Assembly (NCBI RefSeq): GCF_020740795.1
Contig: NC_067285.1
Location: forward strand, 14,252,001-14,316,000
DNA: 64,000 nt
Direction: 5' to 3'
Source of the DNA: Apus apus
Lineage: Eukaryota > Chordata > Aves > Apodiformes > Apodidae
The position numbers and the translations under genes were made by a program. The notes beneath the pieces were generated by a model that had not been told where the DNA came from, made no database searches, and was given only the letters and a program-made list of their open reading frames with translations. Positions 24,001 through 39,000 of the stretch are shown in pieces. Numbering within the stretch: the first letter of the stretch is position 1; every line of letters begins with the position of its first letter.

Positions 24001-27000
24001 AAATTTGGAAGACTACGGCTTTTGCTCATGGAATTCCCAACGGCAGACAAGCGTGCGCGCATTGTGCAATTGCGGGCGCAGATAAAAATGCTGTGCGACC
24101 TGCAAAGAAACAATGTGAAATGTACAACTAAAGTCGCTGCGCTTCGCATGCGCGTGGGACAGGCAGCATCTCCTTGAGAAATTACTGTAGAGAGGGGAGG
24201 AAAATTATTTTAAACCAAGATGTAAGGCTAATGGGCTTTGGACCAGAAAGCCTTCGGCAGACCAATCCTTCCAGACCTCTGATGTGCAACAAAAGGTTTC
24301 TCATAAAACAAAGAAAATGTCATTCAGTTGTGAAGTCATATTGATACCTGGAACTCTCCTGCTAGACCACCTCTAAAGGCCCAGGGTTCTTGGTCTCCAC
24401 TTAAGAACTGTGCTGAAGATTGACTACGACACCCTGTTGAGATCAGATCCAAGCGGAGAATGTTACGAGAAGGGGGATTTCCTGGGTGTCTAACATGTCC
24501 AAAAAGCTAACACACACTTGTGGAAAAAACTCTCTAACTGAGCTAGAATCCAGGGCTGGGGGGCTGAGGCTGTAATAATGTATTCTTTATAAACACTTTG
24601 TGCTTGCGGCAGTATGCCAGAATTTTTATTGCCTATAATCAACTCATCTAAAAACAGGTGAGATGACTCAACTAACACCTCAAATCCAGACCAGAAGGCA
24701 CAAGAATGGTGCCAAGTGCAATTATATAAGCTTCCCAGATATTTTGTACCTTTTTTTTTTTGTATATTTGTGGCAGAAACATGCACTTTATCTATGAAAA
24801 GATGACATCTTGGAAGCTACATGGCTCAATAGCTACTAAAAGAAATTTTAGATCAAACAAATGCCATTATCACAGCCCCTTGAAAAAAAATGGACCTTTC
24901 TGAAGTCACATTTTAGTAATGATTGTTTCTAATCTTGTCAGAAAACTAGGACTGGCAATATTTGCAAACAGTCCAGAATAGTTCGGGCAGCCAGGACAGG
25001 TATGAAACCGTATTCTGGCATGAGAATATGCAGATTTACATAACCCAGGCTGTACCTTCACTATGCTGCTGGCACGTTAAAAAGCTACATAGCATTAACT
25101 GAGTTAGCTCACAATTTAAGCAGTACACCCTGTTGGTGACAGATAACAGTTTTGCTTTCAGCATCCTTATTTTTGTCTTCCTCAAGCACATCAGATACAT
25201 TAGGGTCCCTGCTAATCAGTCAGCCACAACAGGCCCACCAAAGCACTCAGCTTTAGTTTACTCAGCTTTAGAAAAGAAACTTCTATTAGCTGTTTAATTT
25301 TAAATACTGTTCTGCCAGCAAGGCACTACAGCCTTCAACAAACAACATAAATAACAATTATGTAGGTTAAAAAAAAAAAAAAGGCATTGTAACTGGAGAT
25401 TTCAATGACCTGCCTAGTTTTCTGACAAGATGAGCAGCGCAAATACTTTTTCCTTTTGTGGACACCAATATACCTCCTGTTCAAGTAACAGTCTCAGATC
25501 AGTACAGACAAGTATGTTGTGCTAGTCAGAGAGTCCCAAAGTGTGCCAAGTTTGACATTTATGACAGTTCAGGAATATGTTAAATGCAAACTACCCTACA
25601 TACGATAAATTCCAGAAACAATGAAAGCATTAGAATTTGAATTTGGTTTACTCCCACATTTGAGAATTCTCACTCAAAAAGATACCCATCACAATGAGGT
25701 TTAGTCAGTAACTTGGAAGACAGTATCTGTCTGTACTTTGAGACTACAACTTAACTAGCACTTCCAATTATTACAATAAAGAGCTGTGTGAATGAAGAGC
25801 TGTATAAATGAAAAACATAGTTAATGCCTTGGTCGCTGCGCAAATGTGACTTCAGTTCATGCCTATTGCACACCTAATCTATCTGAGCTGCCTCACAGAC
25901 AAAACCTTTCCATTTTAATTAATTAATGACGACGCGCTGTGAACATCTGGCGCTGTCCATCCAATAGCAGTAGAAACTTGTGCTGAGGGTTCTCCCATCT
26001 GTACACAATGGGGAAGAAGACAATAGAAGTCATTAGTAATCCATAGTACTGTACAGCCACACTAATTTAAGGGACTGAATGCTAGCTGGACTTGGGAGGA
26101 GAGGTGAAGAAAGTGAACATTCAGTGGACCATTGAGCACACCATTGTGAAAACTAATTTGTTTGGATTTGTAACGTACTTACTAGCTTTACATAATTACG
26201 CCTTTTTTCAAAAACCTTTGCTCTGTATTCACATTAGTGATAAAATGCAAGCTGAAAACAAAAGCATCCCTTCTCACAGAAGAAACATTAGCATATGAGC
26301 GTTAAACTGTCAAAAACACTTAAAATTAATTTCTCATCTAATACTAGTTTGAGTACCAGAACAGAACAGTACCGATACAGAGCTGGCATCTAATGTGAAC
26401 TATTCAAAATACTGGATGTATTTAAAGACGTGAACTGAACTTTACAAGGACATTAAAAACTGAAGACCATTTCAGCTAAAATCAGTAGGTAGAATGTCAG
26501 TTCTAAAATGTAGTCTTCAGTTGGGTCCTCAATATTCAGAAATTACAAGAACTGCTGTTCTCTTCTACAGCTTTGGCCTGAAGCTTTAAACAGATTAAAA
26601 AGTGAGCATTCCTTCTACCTAAAGGTCAACGTTCAGCAAGGACAGTAAATTTGGGGGAGTTGTGTCACGCTGGTCTTGAAATTGCACAGATTAAAGCTTT
26701 TAAACAGCATCAGGCAGAGTTGTTAACATACTACAATGCTGCAGATTTCTTCCCAAGCTAGTTTTCTTCTCTGTACTTCACAGAAAGCAGTCTTAAAAGA
26801 TCTTCTTTATCAACCATATAGGGATCAGATATTTAATAAGCACAAAGCACAGAAAAAGTTGTTGAGCACGGACTGACTTGATGACATAACAGGCCTGCTC
26901 TGTCCCTGCTTAAACCTGCCAGTGTTTAAGAGTATCATTTAAAGACAATCCAAACACTAAGATTAGAACAAGGCTGTGTAATGGTTGACCACTGTGAGGT

Positions 27001-30000
27001 TTGCGACAGCTACAAAAAGTGTGACGTGAGACCACCAGCTTTGCTGCCTGCTGTGTATGTCATCAAGCAAGTCCACAGCATATTCCTTATTGAAACCTGG
27101 AAGTGAAATGAGGTCACTAGAATTACCCAGGCCATGCTGGTGCTATCTGCCCTCTTAGGATTGCAAAAAATCTTTCAGGAAAAAAGAAAACAAAAAAACA
27201 CAACAAAAAAACCCCAAAAAGCCACACATTAAAAAAACAGAAGGAAAAAACAAAACCAAAAAAACCAACCTGCTTCAAGATCAGTTTAAGTCTCAGACTA
27301 TATCTGTCTAGAGAGCTCCATAATTTCCACCCATTATCAAAAAATAATTTTAAAAAATTAACAATTTGGAAATCTTTAAAGGAAATTATTTTGCACCAGA
27401 ATAGCCTTACGCTAAAGCTCGCATGCGCACAGGGCTGGGAGGATCAGCTTCCTCTTGGCCAGGCCCATTGAAAGGTCGCTTCTGCAATTCTTCTGTTGAA
27501 GACAGCAAGAATGTTATCAAGACAGAGCAAGCAGCAGATGGCTGATGTGGTCACATTTCGTAGCGTCATTTCCAATCTTACACCAGGGTATCCAAGGAGT
27601 TACATGGCATAGAGTCCAGTGTGCATTCAGTCAAGAGTAAGTTAAAGTCAACACTTACGTGTCAGCTGAGATTCAAGTTTCATTAGCCCAAGAAGAAAAT
27701 CATGGTCTCCAATCTTAAACATCCAGCAGACTCCTTACAATACCAAAGCAAATTCACAGCAAGCATTGCTTCAAATAGTGAGACAGGAAAACCTTTAAAA
27801 CAGGGTCAAACCAGACCCCATGTCCAAGAAAACACATTTGCCTACTATTTTGTTTTCCCCGTGGGCTAATTAAAAACAAACAAAAAAATACACTATCTGG
27901 GATTATAATGGCTCCCAATGCACCTACCTAACCACTGCACAAAAGATTTCACCATTGACATAATACTCTTGATATCCCAGACGTAGGAGTACATGTCATA
28001 AAGAATTGTTCTGTTGGCACAATTGGAGAGGCGAGTGAACATCCCCATGACCAAGCTGCACATCTCTTCAAACTTGGCTGCTCGGTTACGCCATTCTTCT
28101 ATCTAAAAAACACCCACAAGATCAAACACAGCCTTCTAGAGACGTATTCTACATATGGAGGAGGACAATACAATTAATTACTTCACACATTAAGATTACC
28201 ACATCACACATGACTCACAGGTACTCTCTATGGCTGTTAGAAGTGAGGCCAGTGTGGGGATCACTGGTCAAACACAGTCACCAGACTGCCTTTGTGGCAC
28301 TAAAACAGGGCTTAAACCAGTAGATTTCACTGAAGGAATAAAAATTACTGTGACCTGAGGGTAGTTATACACTACCCTTCAGCTTTTAGGAAGCTGAACA
28401 CCAGTCTCTATAACAGAGAAGAGATAACATTGCTCAGAATTTTCATTGAAAAGGAAACAAGATTCACACTCACTTTTTCAGCATCCTTTCCTTTGCAATT
28501 AACACTGACAACACTGCTATTTGCTCTGAGCCACTGGAATTCTCTCAGCATCTGTGCACCTTTGGGCCCATGTTCATAAGGAAGGTAAAACAAGTCAGCG
28601 AGAAGCTGCAAGTCCTCTAATGTCACCGGTTCTACTGTGTAGAGAGGCTTTTCATTTGGCCCAGGCACAAACTGTTCTTTGTTTATTTGCTCATCAGTCT
28701 GCATAGGGGCAACGTCGCTACCAGAGTCTTCCTGCATAGACATCTCTGGGGACTTTGATTCAGCTATACTCTCCTTATCGGTATCCATTGGCTTCAACTC
28801 CTCTGCCATCTTGGCTTCGGCAATATCTGTCAGTATCTGATTAGCACTCTTGTCTGTGTCATCTTGTTTTTCCACCACCATATCCATTGGTTCCTCATCA
28901 GATTGCTTCTTCTCCTCCTCCTTCCCCAGGGCTGGTGACTCGCTGCTCAGGGCTGCCCCCTGACTCATGATGGGTTCTTGGTAAACTGTGGTAACCACAG
29001 TTGCTGCATTTAACGAGGATGGTGACACCAGAGGCCCCACATCCCCTACAGTAGTTTTAGCACCACTGTGGGCCACTTGCCTACCTGAGAACAAGAAAAA
29101 GCAAGTTAAGGGTTTTCAGTATCTGCCAACTAAGGTACAAATCAGGCACTTCTGAAAACCATGGATGCCATGGCATCTGATAAGTGCATCTTCCTTCTTG
29201 CATTTTGCCTGTTCATTTTTGTCATTGTAATTCTAATTAGAGACTTGATCTTCTGGCAAGTTTCCCCTCCACATAACTGATAAGCAAAGACAGGATGGGA
29301 AAAAATGTTAGCAAAATTAGTTAATACTTGTGTGCTGCCAGCAGCATTTCTGACTATGTCATCAGAATAAAAAGCTCTCAAAGTTAACTTTTTTACAAAT
29401 CAGTTGATGCAGAGGAAATTTCTTACTTGGATATAGAGCACACTTCAAAATACACTTAAATACTTCATTTGCAAAAATGTCTTTAACCTAGGAAAAAGGG
29501 AGATACTCAAAACCTGAGTGGACAGTCTTGGGCAAACTTCTCTAAACTCACCCTGCCTGAGTAAGGTGTTAGACCAGGCAATGTCAGGAGGTTCCTTCCA
29601 ATGTAAACTGACTAGTGAGAATGGAGGAAGATGACACCTTAATTACTACTCCTCTCCCAATGTTTTTGCTGTAGCTGAGTTTTAGAAAGATTTAAAACCC
29701 TCCAGCAGGTCAAAAAGGTAACTGCACCAGAGCAGAGTTGGGAGAAGTTCTTCCATTCCACCACCAGTTACCAGAGAAGGGCACTCTGACCACCTCAAAC
29801 CCACATTTGAGAAGAACAGATTTTACCTCAGATCCCAAGCTTCCATTGCTACAAGAAAGGTGTACAAAGCTGAAAGAAACCCAGCTGGTTTCTGCAGACA
29901 GAAGCTCATAAAAATCAAGCTATCTTAAAACACCTGGAACAACAGAGGCTCTTCTGGGGCAGAACTAATGTTTATAATCATATAACACCCACACAGGAGA

Positions 30001-33000
30001 AAGACTATTCCTACTCTCTCAGGTCCCACAGAAGCCTAGAAACAAGTGGGACTAGCAAGATGCAGACTCTATCTTGTCAAAGGATCACATGTCAAGGTTG
30101 CTTCTGCTGATCAGCCAGGGCACTACAGGCACACTACAGAATGCCAAGCATTCTTCTACCTTTAATAAAGTTTCCCCCATTAGCAATTCAAACTGAAAAG
30201 TATACAGATTTCCAGGATCTGTAAAATAGTTTTAATCTAAATGCAAGTACTGAACATTTAACCCCATACTCTGCCAACCCCAGAACAATAGCAAATCAAA
30301 CTCACTGCTGTATTGCTGAGGTACTCCGAATTCCTGCAACCATTCTGTTAAGGCCAACTTCAGGGCCATTTGTGGGCTGTAGAGAACATCTGTTTCAATA
30401 TCTTCATCACTCCCCTCATTTTCCAATTTAATCTGGATAGAAACTGTACTGTCTTCAGTATCAGCTACAGAGAGAAGTTTTAAAAAGTTATCATGCAAGT
30501 TTCTTTTAAAAGAAAAATCATGTTAGACAAGGCATTCAAAAGCCTTACTTTGAAGAAGGACAAAGCATTACATTCTAACTAAACAAAATGGAAAACTATG
30601 GTCACCATCAGTGTCAACACAAACAGTATAGAGAAACTAGACATTCTGGCACTCAGAGTCTCTCTTCCGATCTGAACTGCTTCCATTCCAATGGAATCAA
30701 ATCCAAAGACATAAAATTCGGGAGATTAAACTGCTTGCTTAGAGTGCTTTTTTATACAACCATAGATATGTCTCAAGATACAAGAAATTCTCTGATAGCA
30801 TGTGCTACAGATACTACCCAGGAAGTCAATAAAACAATCTAGATACTTCTTATCGTTCAGACAATTGCCATTTACTTATGGGACAGAAAAATCTAGGTGA
30901 CCTTGGAAAGAAAAGGTTGGTAAGGAAAGGCTAGAATCATTAAATAAAGCAAAAAATCAGTATGTCTTGTATGGTTAAGCATAGATCCCAACAAACAGGT
31001 ATGAATACTTACTCATTACCACATCTTTTCTCACGCCATTCATGTTAGACTTGTACCAGGTTGCAAGCGTGTGAATAGCAACATAGTTGGCTTCAAATTC
31101 ACAGTTTGGATTGGTCAGAACTCCCTTCAGCCGAGGGATAAGCTCAGTTGACCGACCTTTGTAAGGCCCAAGAAAAAGTCTCTTTTGATCATAATCATTA
31201 GCATGAATATTATCCCAGATAACTGGTGCTCTCCTGATGATCTTAGATACTTCTTCAATGGATTCTACTGGAATGTCTTTGGATACAACTTTTGGACCTA
31301 AAAGAAAAACAGGATAATCAGAGAGCTTGGCATACTTTTAAAGATTCACTCCCAAAGTGGCTGGACAGTTTATTTTACTAAATACTTTGAGAAATAATTT
31401 TTTAAGACAAGTAGGGAATTAAAAAAAAACAATCCAGCAAACACCCAAACAAACAATTTTTACCTGTCCACAACACCTCAATGCCAGGGAGCAGCTTTTC
31501 TCCTACAGTCCGTAAATATGGCGACTGGGCAACATTAGGATAACAGAAAGTTCCACAGTACTCTGTACAGAAAAAGAGAACGTTGCTTATAGTAGAAGGG
31601 TGCCCATGTGTGACATCATACCCAACTGTCCCACAAAGACATTGAGAACACCACCATCTGAGAAAAGTCTATAAAATTAATCAAGAAATGCCCCAAAGTC
31701 TAAAGCATAAATGAAAAGGACATAATGAATGATACTTCACATAAAGATAAAAAAGGAAAGGTAGAAAGTTTATTTAAAATAGCTCAAATGTCAACATTCA
31801 GAAAAAACTAATAGAGTCCATAAATAGAAGGGCAGGCTACAGCAGGCAATATGCAATAGAAACAGAAACCCCAAGAGTGATTATGAAATGCAAATACCTA
31901 AAACATTGACACCAGAAATGTGTCTTTAAGTTAAAGAGGTCTGCAACAGAACCAAACTACTACAGTGTAAGGGAACAAACAAATTAACAATGATGATAAC
32001 ATTGCTACTGAATTCCATTTTCTTTGCAACAATCTATACTACTGAACATAGTAATTCTCTCTCCCTTACAATATTCTTGCAGGTATAAGAGGAAGCTTGC
32101 AATTAAAAAAAAAAATTAGTGACTGGACTCATGTGCAAGTCATCTTATTTTTCAGTGAATAAATAAATAAAGCACCTCTATGACCAGTAAAAGCGGATAC
32201 TTGTATTAAAACAGGTACCGAGTGAGCACAGGCTGTGCTGTACCTCTATTTTAAAGTGATTCTAACAAAGTCACAGCTAGCCAGAGTAAGAAGCAAAAAC
32301 ACTTTGGTACAAGTCAAATAGCAGCCTTCCTTTAACCTAATTTTCAGTTCAAACTTCTTGCATCATTTTACCAAGTTGCCTTCTTTGCTTGGCATTAAAC
32401 CTGTCAAGAGATGTGTAGATTTGGAAAAACATCTGCACATGTTTTAATTACTTAAACACTTCCTTGTAAGTAAATTTATTTCAACAACCCCAAAATATTC
32501 CTTAAAGCAGTGAGTAAATATTAAACCAGTGTTTCAACCAGTAAGATAATATGACCCTTCCTTTAAAGCTGATATAAATTATTAATATCATTTTACCTGT
32601 AGGACAGAAAAGGAATGTGTCTGGTTCTCCTAGATATTGATAAATTTCATTTGTGATTGAGACTTGAGCATGAGCAAAGGAACTGAAAACTTCTTTGTCT
32701 GCTGCACACATGTTGTGATCGATATCATCAAACAGCAGTGCAAAAGATCTGCAGCCAAACTGGGAAACCTAATACAAGAGACAAGAGGAAAATGTTATTT
32801 TTTTTTAATTCTTAAAGCTTTTTTAAAATCAACCCACAGAATTTTTATAAGGAAAAGTTACAGCAGTGAGGGAGAGAAGGTAGGGGAGGCAAGACAAACT
32901 TTGGTGGCAGTGAATGCCTATTTCTAACTCACTGCTCTGCTTCTCTCAAAGACTAGACCTCTGAAGGTTGCAATCGGTTCCAGTTTTAACAATCCAAAGC

Positions 33001-36000
33001 TGATGTCATAGGACATACAGTTGGAAAAACGCTAATGCTGTAACAGCTTCTGGACAAAGGAAAGGAGTCAGTCGGGAAAACAAAGATGTGTATGTCAGGT
33101 CTGCCTCTGAAGGGGCTTACTGTGGATAAAGAGCTCTTGCTTTAGAAATACATCTTTACTTCAAGGCCCTAAAGTACTCTGAAAATAAAGACCCAAGAAC
33201 AGTCTTCAGAATCCAATAGGAGACTTTTTAAAAAAAAAAATCTAGGCGATCCCCAGCCACTTCTGCAATGCAACCCTAAGTCTCAGGATAAAATCCTGAA
33301 GCAAACAGGGGTCCACAAAAGCTGGCTGATATTTAAGGATCACCTTTTCCAGGCCCAAGAGTGATGCATTCCAACTAAGAGAAAGTCAGGTAAAAACTCC
33401 AGGAGGCTTGCGTGGATGAGCAAACAGCTCCTAGAAGAGCTCAAACTTAAGAAGGAAGCATAGAGAGGGTGGAAGCTAGGGCAGGTACCCTGGGAGGATT
33501 ACAGAGAGATTGTCCGAACAGCTAGGGATCAGGTTAGGAGAGTCAAATCCCAGACAGAATTACATCTCGACGGGGATGTAAAGAGCCATAAGAAAAGCAT
33601 CTATAGATATGTTGGGGATAAAAGGAAGACCAAGGAAAATGTAGGCCCTCTCCTGAAGGAAACGGGAGACGTAGCTACACAGCATATTAAGAACACTGAG
33701 GTTCTGACTTTTTTGAATCAGTCTTCTCTGACAAGGGCCACAAAGATCATCAAAAGGCTGGAGCACCTCTCCTATGAAACCAGGCTGAGAGCTGGGGCTG
33801 TTCAGCCTGGAGAAGAGAAAGCTCCAAGGAGACCTTTTAGGAGCTTTCTAGTACTTGAAGGGGCCCTACAGGAAAGCTGTGGAGGGGCTTTTCACCAAAG
33901 AGGTTAGTGATAGGACAAGGAGTAAAGGTTTTAAACTGAAAGAGGGTAGATTTAGGTTAGACATCAGGAAGAAATTCTTCACCATGAGTGTAGTAAGGTG
34001 CTGGAATAGGTTGCCTAGGGAGGTTGCGGAAGCCCCCTCCCTGGAGGTGTTTAAGGCCAGGTTGGATGGGACTTTGTGCAGCCTGGTCTAGTGTGAGGTG
34101 TCCCTGCTCACAGCAGGGAGGTTGGAACCTGATGATTTTTAAGGTGCCTTCCAACCTTAACCATTCTATGATTCTATGACTTCCACTGGAAGTGTTCAGA
34201 GACACCAAAAAACTTAACACTAGTGCTGAAAACACTCAAGAACTAGTGAAAAACTGTGAGAGTGAGCAAGGTACTGATGTTTTCAAATTAAGTAGCACTG
34301 CAACTGTGGAAACTGTCACACTTACCTGATCCAGCTTGCGTTTCAATGTGGATACCTCTTTAGGATTGGAGAAAGTGATATCAAGTCCAGGCGAGATTGC
34401 ATAGATGAACTCTATCTCATGTTCTCGTGCAGCTGATATTAGGGTCATTAGCTGCTCTGTAAATCAAATCCAAATATTTCAGAATAATTTAACAATTAAA
34501 AAGATGTCTCAGAAATCTTAAGTAAATTATAAAACGCAGATATCCCTGCTACCATAATAAAATAAAAATTTGCTAGAATTTCTTAAAACTAGCACAGAAA
34601 AGAGCTCCAAATTACTTGCAAGAGTTCTCAGAAATTATCCTAAAATAAATATAACAACTGTCCTTGCATTGTTATTTTCCATATTACAATTTTTGAAAAT
34701 ATAAAGAATTATCTTTATCTCAATGATGCAAGACAAACGTGGTTGTAGTCTGTTTCTACAGTATGCACACCAACACTTCTGGAATTATTACTTACTTTTC
34801 CCACTTTTGTCACACATACTAAGAGACAATTCAATGTAGTAACAGCACCATGCACGACACATTCACATACTACTCACATGACTGAAGCTTAGCGCACGAG
34901 CAAAAAGGCTTTTTTAATATCACTGTGCAGAAGTAGTTGCTTTAAGAAACAAACTCCAAATATAATCTTCCATATGATGAAAGAGAATTATTTTTAGAAT
35001 ATTTAACAATCTTTATTGTTACTGACAATTATCTTGCAGTACCCTTTAGATTACATTTCTGCAGTGCTCCGAAGTGGCCTCCAAGATGGATTACTTAATT
35101 TCAAGCGAGTATAATTTTTCCCCTCATCCAAGGAAAATTATAATCCCCACAGGGTAATGAACACTGTAGAGCCCATAAATGCCAGAGGTGGATAAAAAGC
35201 CTCACACCAGCTTAAACATGTTTTCTCTGTTCTGACTAAAAATCAGAAGCTGCTCTTCTGGCTGGTACTAGCTTTGTTGAGACAAGAACTTAATGAATCA
35301 TGCAAAAGAGAATGCTATCCGCTCATCTATCTTTTCTGAAGCAAATAATTTCTACTTCAAAATCCAGTCCAGATGTTCAAGAGACAGAGGAATAATTTTC
35401 CCTTGTAAAAATAAATCTCGTAAGACAAAGCCTAAAAGCAGTTTTAGAAATAATCTGCAGATGTATATAGTAAAAAGAGGTAAAGCCATGCTTGTATGAG
35501 AGCTCCACTAAATACATCTGCAGGGTATTAAGAACAGGTCTCCACTCACCTTTGGAAATAGCTACTGTGACTGAGTGCACACAAACATATGTAGCAGTGA
35601 TCAATTAATTCAAAAGTCTACTTAAATAAAACACAGAGGGGAAATGAAGGCAATTACCTGCTTCCTCCACAGAGTACATTTCTCGCCAGAACATCCTGTG
35701 CTTGTAGTCATCCTTCGGAGCATACAGGTATGTATTTAGTCCCCACTTCTGAAGTCTATAAACATAGCAAAAGAGTCCTTCATTGGGAAAATAGTCTATC
35801 AACTCAGGAATTCTATGTTTTACTTGATCTAATTCTTTTTTAGTTCATTGAACATTGTGTTATACTATTAAGACACAATAACTTTACACACAGCTGATAT
35901 TGGACAAATCCAATTTAGGCAATAAGGTAAGGTGAATGAACCCCCAAGAATACTGATATCAGACAAAAAGCTGCCCTAGGTTAGAACAATACTTCTCTTC

Positions 36001-39000
36001 AGGCTTAAGTGGAAGATTATGATCATATTGTGATGGAATGTGCTGCAGTAAGAGGAAGCATGACTTGCCTTCTAAAAAGTTCTTTCCTCTGCTCCATAAC
36101 CCAAGGTCTTCCATAAAATCCTACAGGAAACAAGATTAAAATTATCCAGTTAGATGTTAGATTACGCCTGCTCCCTAAAACATGATATTACAACTCCTGT
36201 TTCTCTTCTGCTGCTGCTACATTCATCAAAAGGCTTCCAAAACCAGAAAGGAGAAAAAAATAATCTAGCTAATCCTAATGCTAGACAGCATTAGGAAAGT
36301 GTAATAACCTAAATTTTAAATGCAATTTTAATTATTTCTTATGATCCAAGGTCTTATAATTTTGGCTACTGAAGCAAATAATTTTGAGAATCCAAACTGT
36401 AATCTTGAACTTATGCCCTTGACAAGTCAAGTCAGCATTATTATAAGAGCAGACTTAACAATCATAGCCTAATTAAACGGTAACTCCAGACACCTACAAA
36501 ATAGATTTGATTATAATGTGAACACTGAAAACACTTGAAAATATTTACCAGCTCAAAAATGCTTAACCCATGGTACAGATGAAAATGTTAGGTACACACA
36601 GAGAGTACATAAATACAGACGGAGGTAGATGATGTGTAATTTAAAAAAAAAAATGTGCAAGTGAGTCAACAAAATGCTTAGGATTTTATTCCTTCTATTC
36701 AGTGTAATAGGATTCCTGTCAAAATCAACTCGCAAGTCGATAATCTTAACAGTTCCCACAAATTTACAAGCTAAGACTACTTATTTGAATAATCATTACT
36801 CATCTACACAAGAGGTTTTGGAATAGTTTATATCTAAAGCCATGGAACTCCATGGAAATTGTAACTGCTTCTGGTTTTAAACCTAATCCTTCCGTTCTAG
36901 AAACATAATACTTTAAAAAAACACCCTCAATGTACTCTTAGTCAAGTAAATTCACTTAGACATATGTGCAAACAGTTCAACCACAAGTGGGCACTTCAAA
37001 ACAAAGCTTTAGCTTGGCAACCTGAGCAAAGACTAGAGCCTAAAATAACACTGAAATTTAATAAGCTCTCATAGTCAAACTGCATGGCCACTCAGTGATG
37101 AATGATGTTCCTAATACACAAAACTCACGAGCTCCCACAGAACACTAGTTAAAAAGGTAGACAATACCTTCACTTCCAGAATTGTTCATCATTGTAAATC
37201 CACAAGTATTTGGTCTCAGAGGTCAAAAACACCCTCCTATCACCTTTCAAAACAGATGCAACTGAAGTATTTTCCATATATTAACCAGTTACCTGCTAAG
37301 TGAACCATGCTCTTTTAAGAATCTTAAATCAGGCTTAAGTTTTAAGCATTAGTCTCTCAAAGAGTGATCTAAGACTACCTGGCACCACGAAGCGGGAAAG
37401 CTGAGTAACTACTACTCCACACAAACTGCAAGTGACAAACTGAGGACAGTTAAGCAGAGAAACAAACAAGAGCACAGCTGCAAGGCGTGAAAACCTCCCA
37501 GTTTATTTCACTCAGAACAAATGTCTCATTTTCACTAGCATTACCTAATTCTGGCTGATGCTGCCCTGAGGAAGCTCAACAACCACAAAAGGAATTAGTT
37601 AGTATGATACCTAATGAATACCACTTATGTCTCATTGCTTGTTCAGAACACACTTGCTTTATCTGACACTCTTTCAGACCTACTAGCCTAAAGCAGAGCA
37701 GCGACCTTCTATAAAAAACCCATGAAAATCAGGTAACAAACTAATTATATCAGACTGAAGAGAACATGCTAATCCAAAGCAATACTTTTCCATCTGTCAC
37801 CACTTTTCTTAGATAACTAATGTCACCAGCTAATGATAATTCTTGGATCTTCTGAGTAACTGAGAAACGACCTGGTTTTGTATTTCAGGTTAATAAAAAG
37901 ACGACAGATCATGAAAAACACCTCATCCCAGTTACCACGGTCACCCCATCACTAAAAGGCAGGATATCCTGGAGGAAGAGCACCAGAGCTTCATGCTGAG
38001 TACTCTCTTAGATCTCATTACTCCCCAAAATAGTGAATTAGATATCTGTCATAAGCTCTTCCAATTCTTTGGAGTGCACACACAGTATTTGGCCAGCCCC
38101 CTCCGCCTCCTTTTCTACAAAGATCCAAACACTCCATCTCATTGCTTTAATCCCCACCATACCTCTGGTTTGTCTTAACTACTGCATTATGTTTAAGTAT
38201 TTATCTATGCTTCTGAAGTTAATCCCTGTTTTTCTCTTAACCCTGTAATTCTCTTGATGCACTAAAGAGACAGATGTTCCCACCCACCACCATGTACCTA
38301 ATAGGCCACAACAGATTTTTCTGTTGTTTTGTGGGGATTTTGGGTGTGGTTTTTTTTAATCACTTGCCTAATTGATTTCCCCCCCCCCGCTCCATGTGTA
38401 CATTAATGTTAGACTGGAAACTCCTAACAAGTGTTAGACTGCCTCACTGGGCAGAGGCCATTTTCTTGCTTTGTATTTTACTCACTACAGTCAAGAACAC
38501 CTGCACCAAAATATATGCAGATGAGATCAACAATGTAACTAAGATGACAAGAAAAATAATTATGGTATACACAGTGGTTCTGATATAAACCTGGATAAGC
38601 CGATGATCCATGAAAATACGCTGTTACAATCTGTATTTCTGTTCACTATTGTCTGTCTCCAAAGCCTTCAATTTTGCATCTATCCTCACAGAATTAAGTC
38701 TATTAACAAAGTAAAGGCATCTCTCTACACATTGACAGCATTTAAGCTTTAGTAAGTGCTAAAAAAAATATGGGCATTAACTGGGCTTAGTGCACTTCAC
38801 ACCATGACATTTGCAGGAGCCAAATGGTCTTTTTTAAAATATATGAATAAAAGCCATTCTGCAAGCAATGCAGAAACTGACTTTGATAAACCGCCTGTTT
38901 CACCCTCCATTCCATCTGTTAATAATTTGTTCTCCTACTGGAGATTCATTATAGGTAGAGAAAGAATAGCAGTCCACAGGAATTCAGAAGAATTCCAAAT

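Noticed and set aside
33713-34091. Open frames such as [11 protein letters not shown] and [17 protein letters not shown] as possible genes
   Set aside because: These are the 3' end of the CR1 LINE open reading frame, not a host gene.
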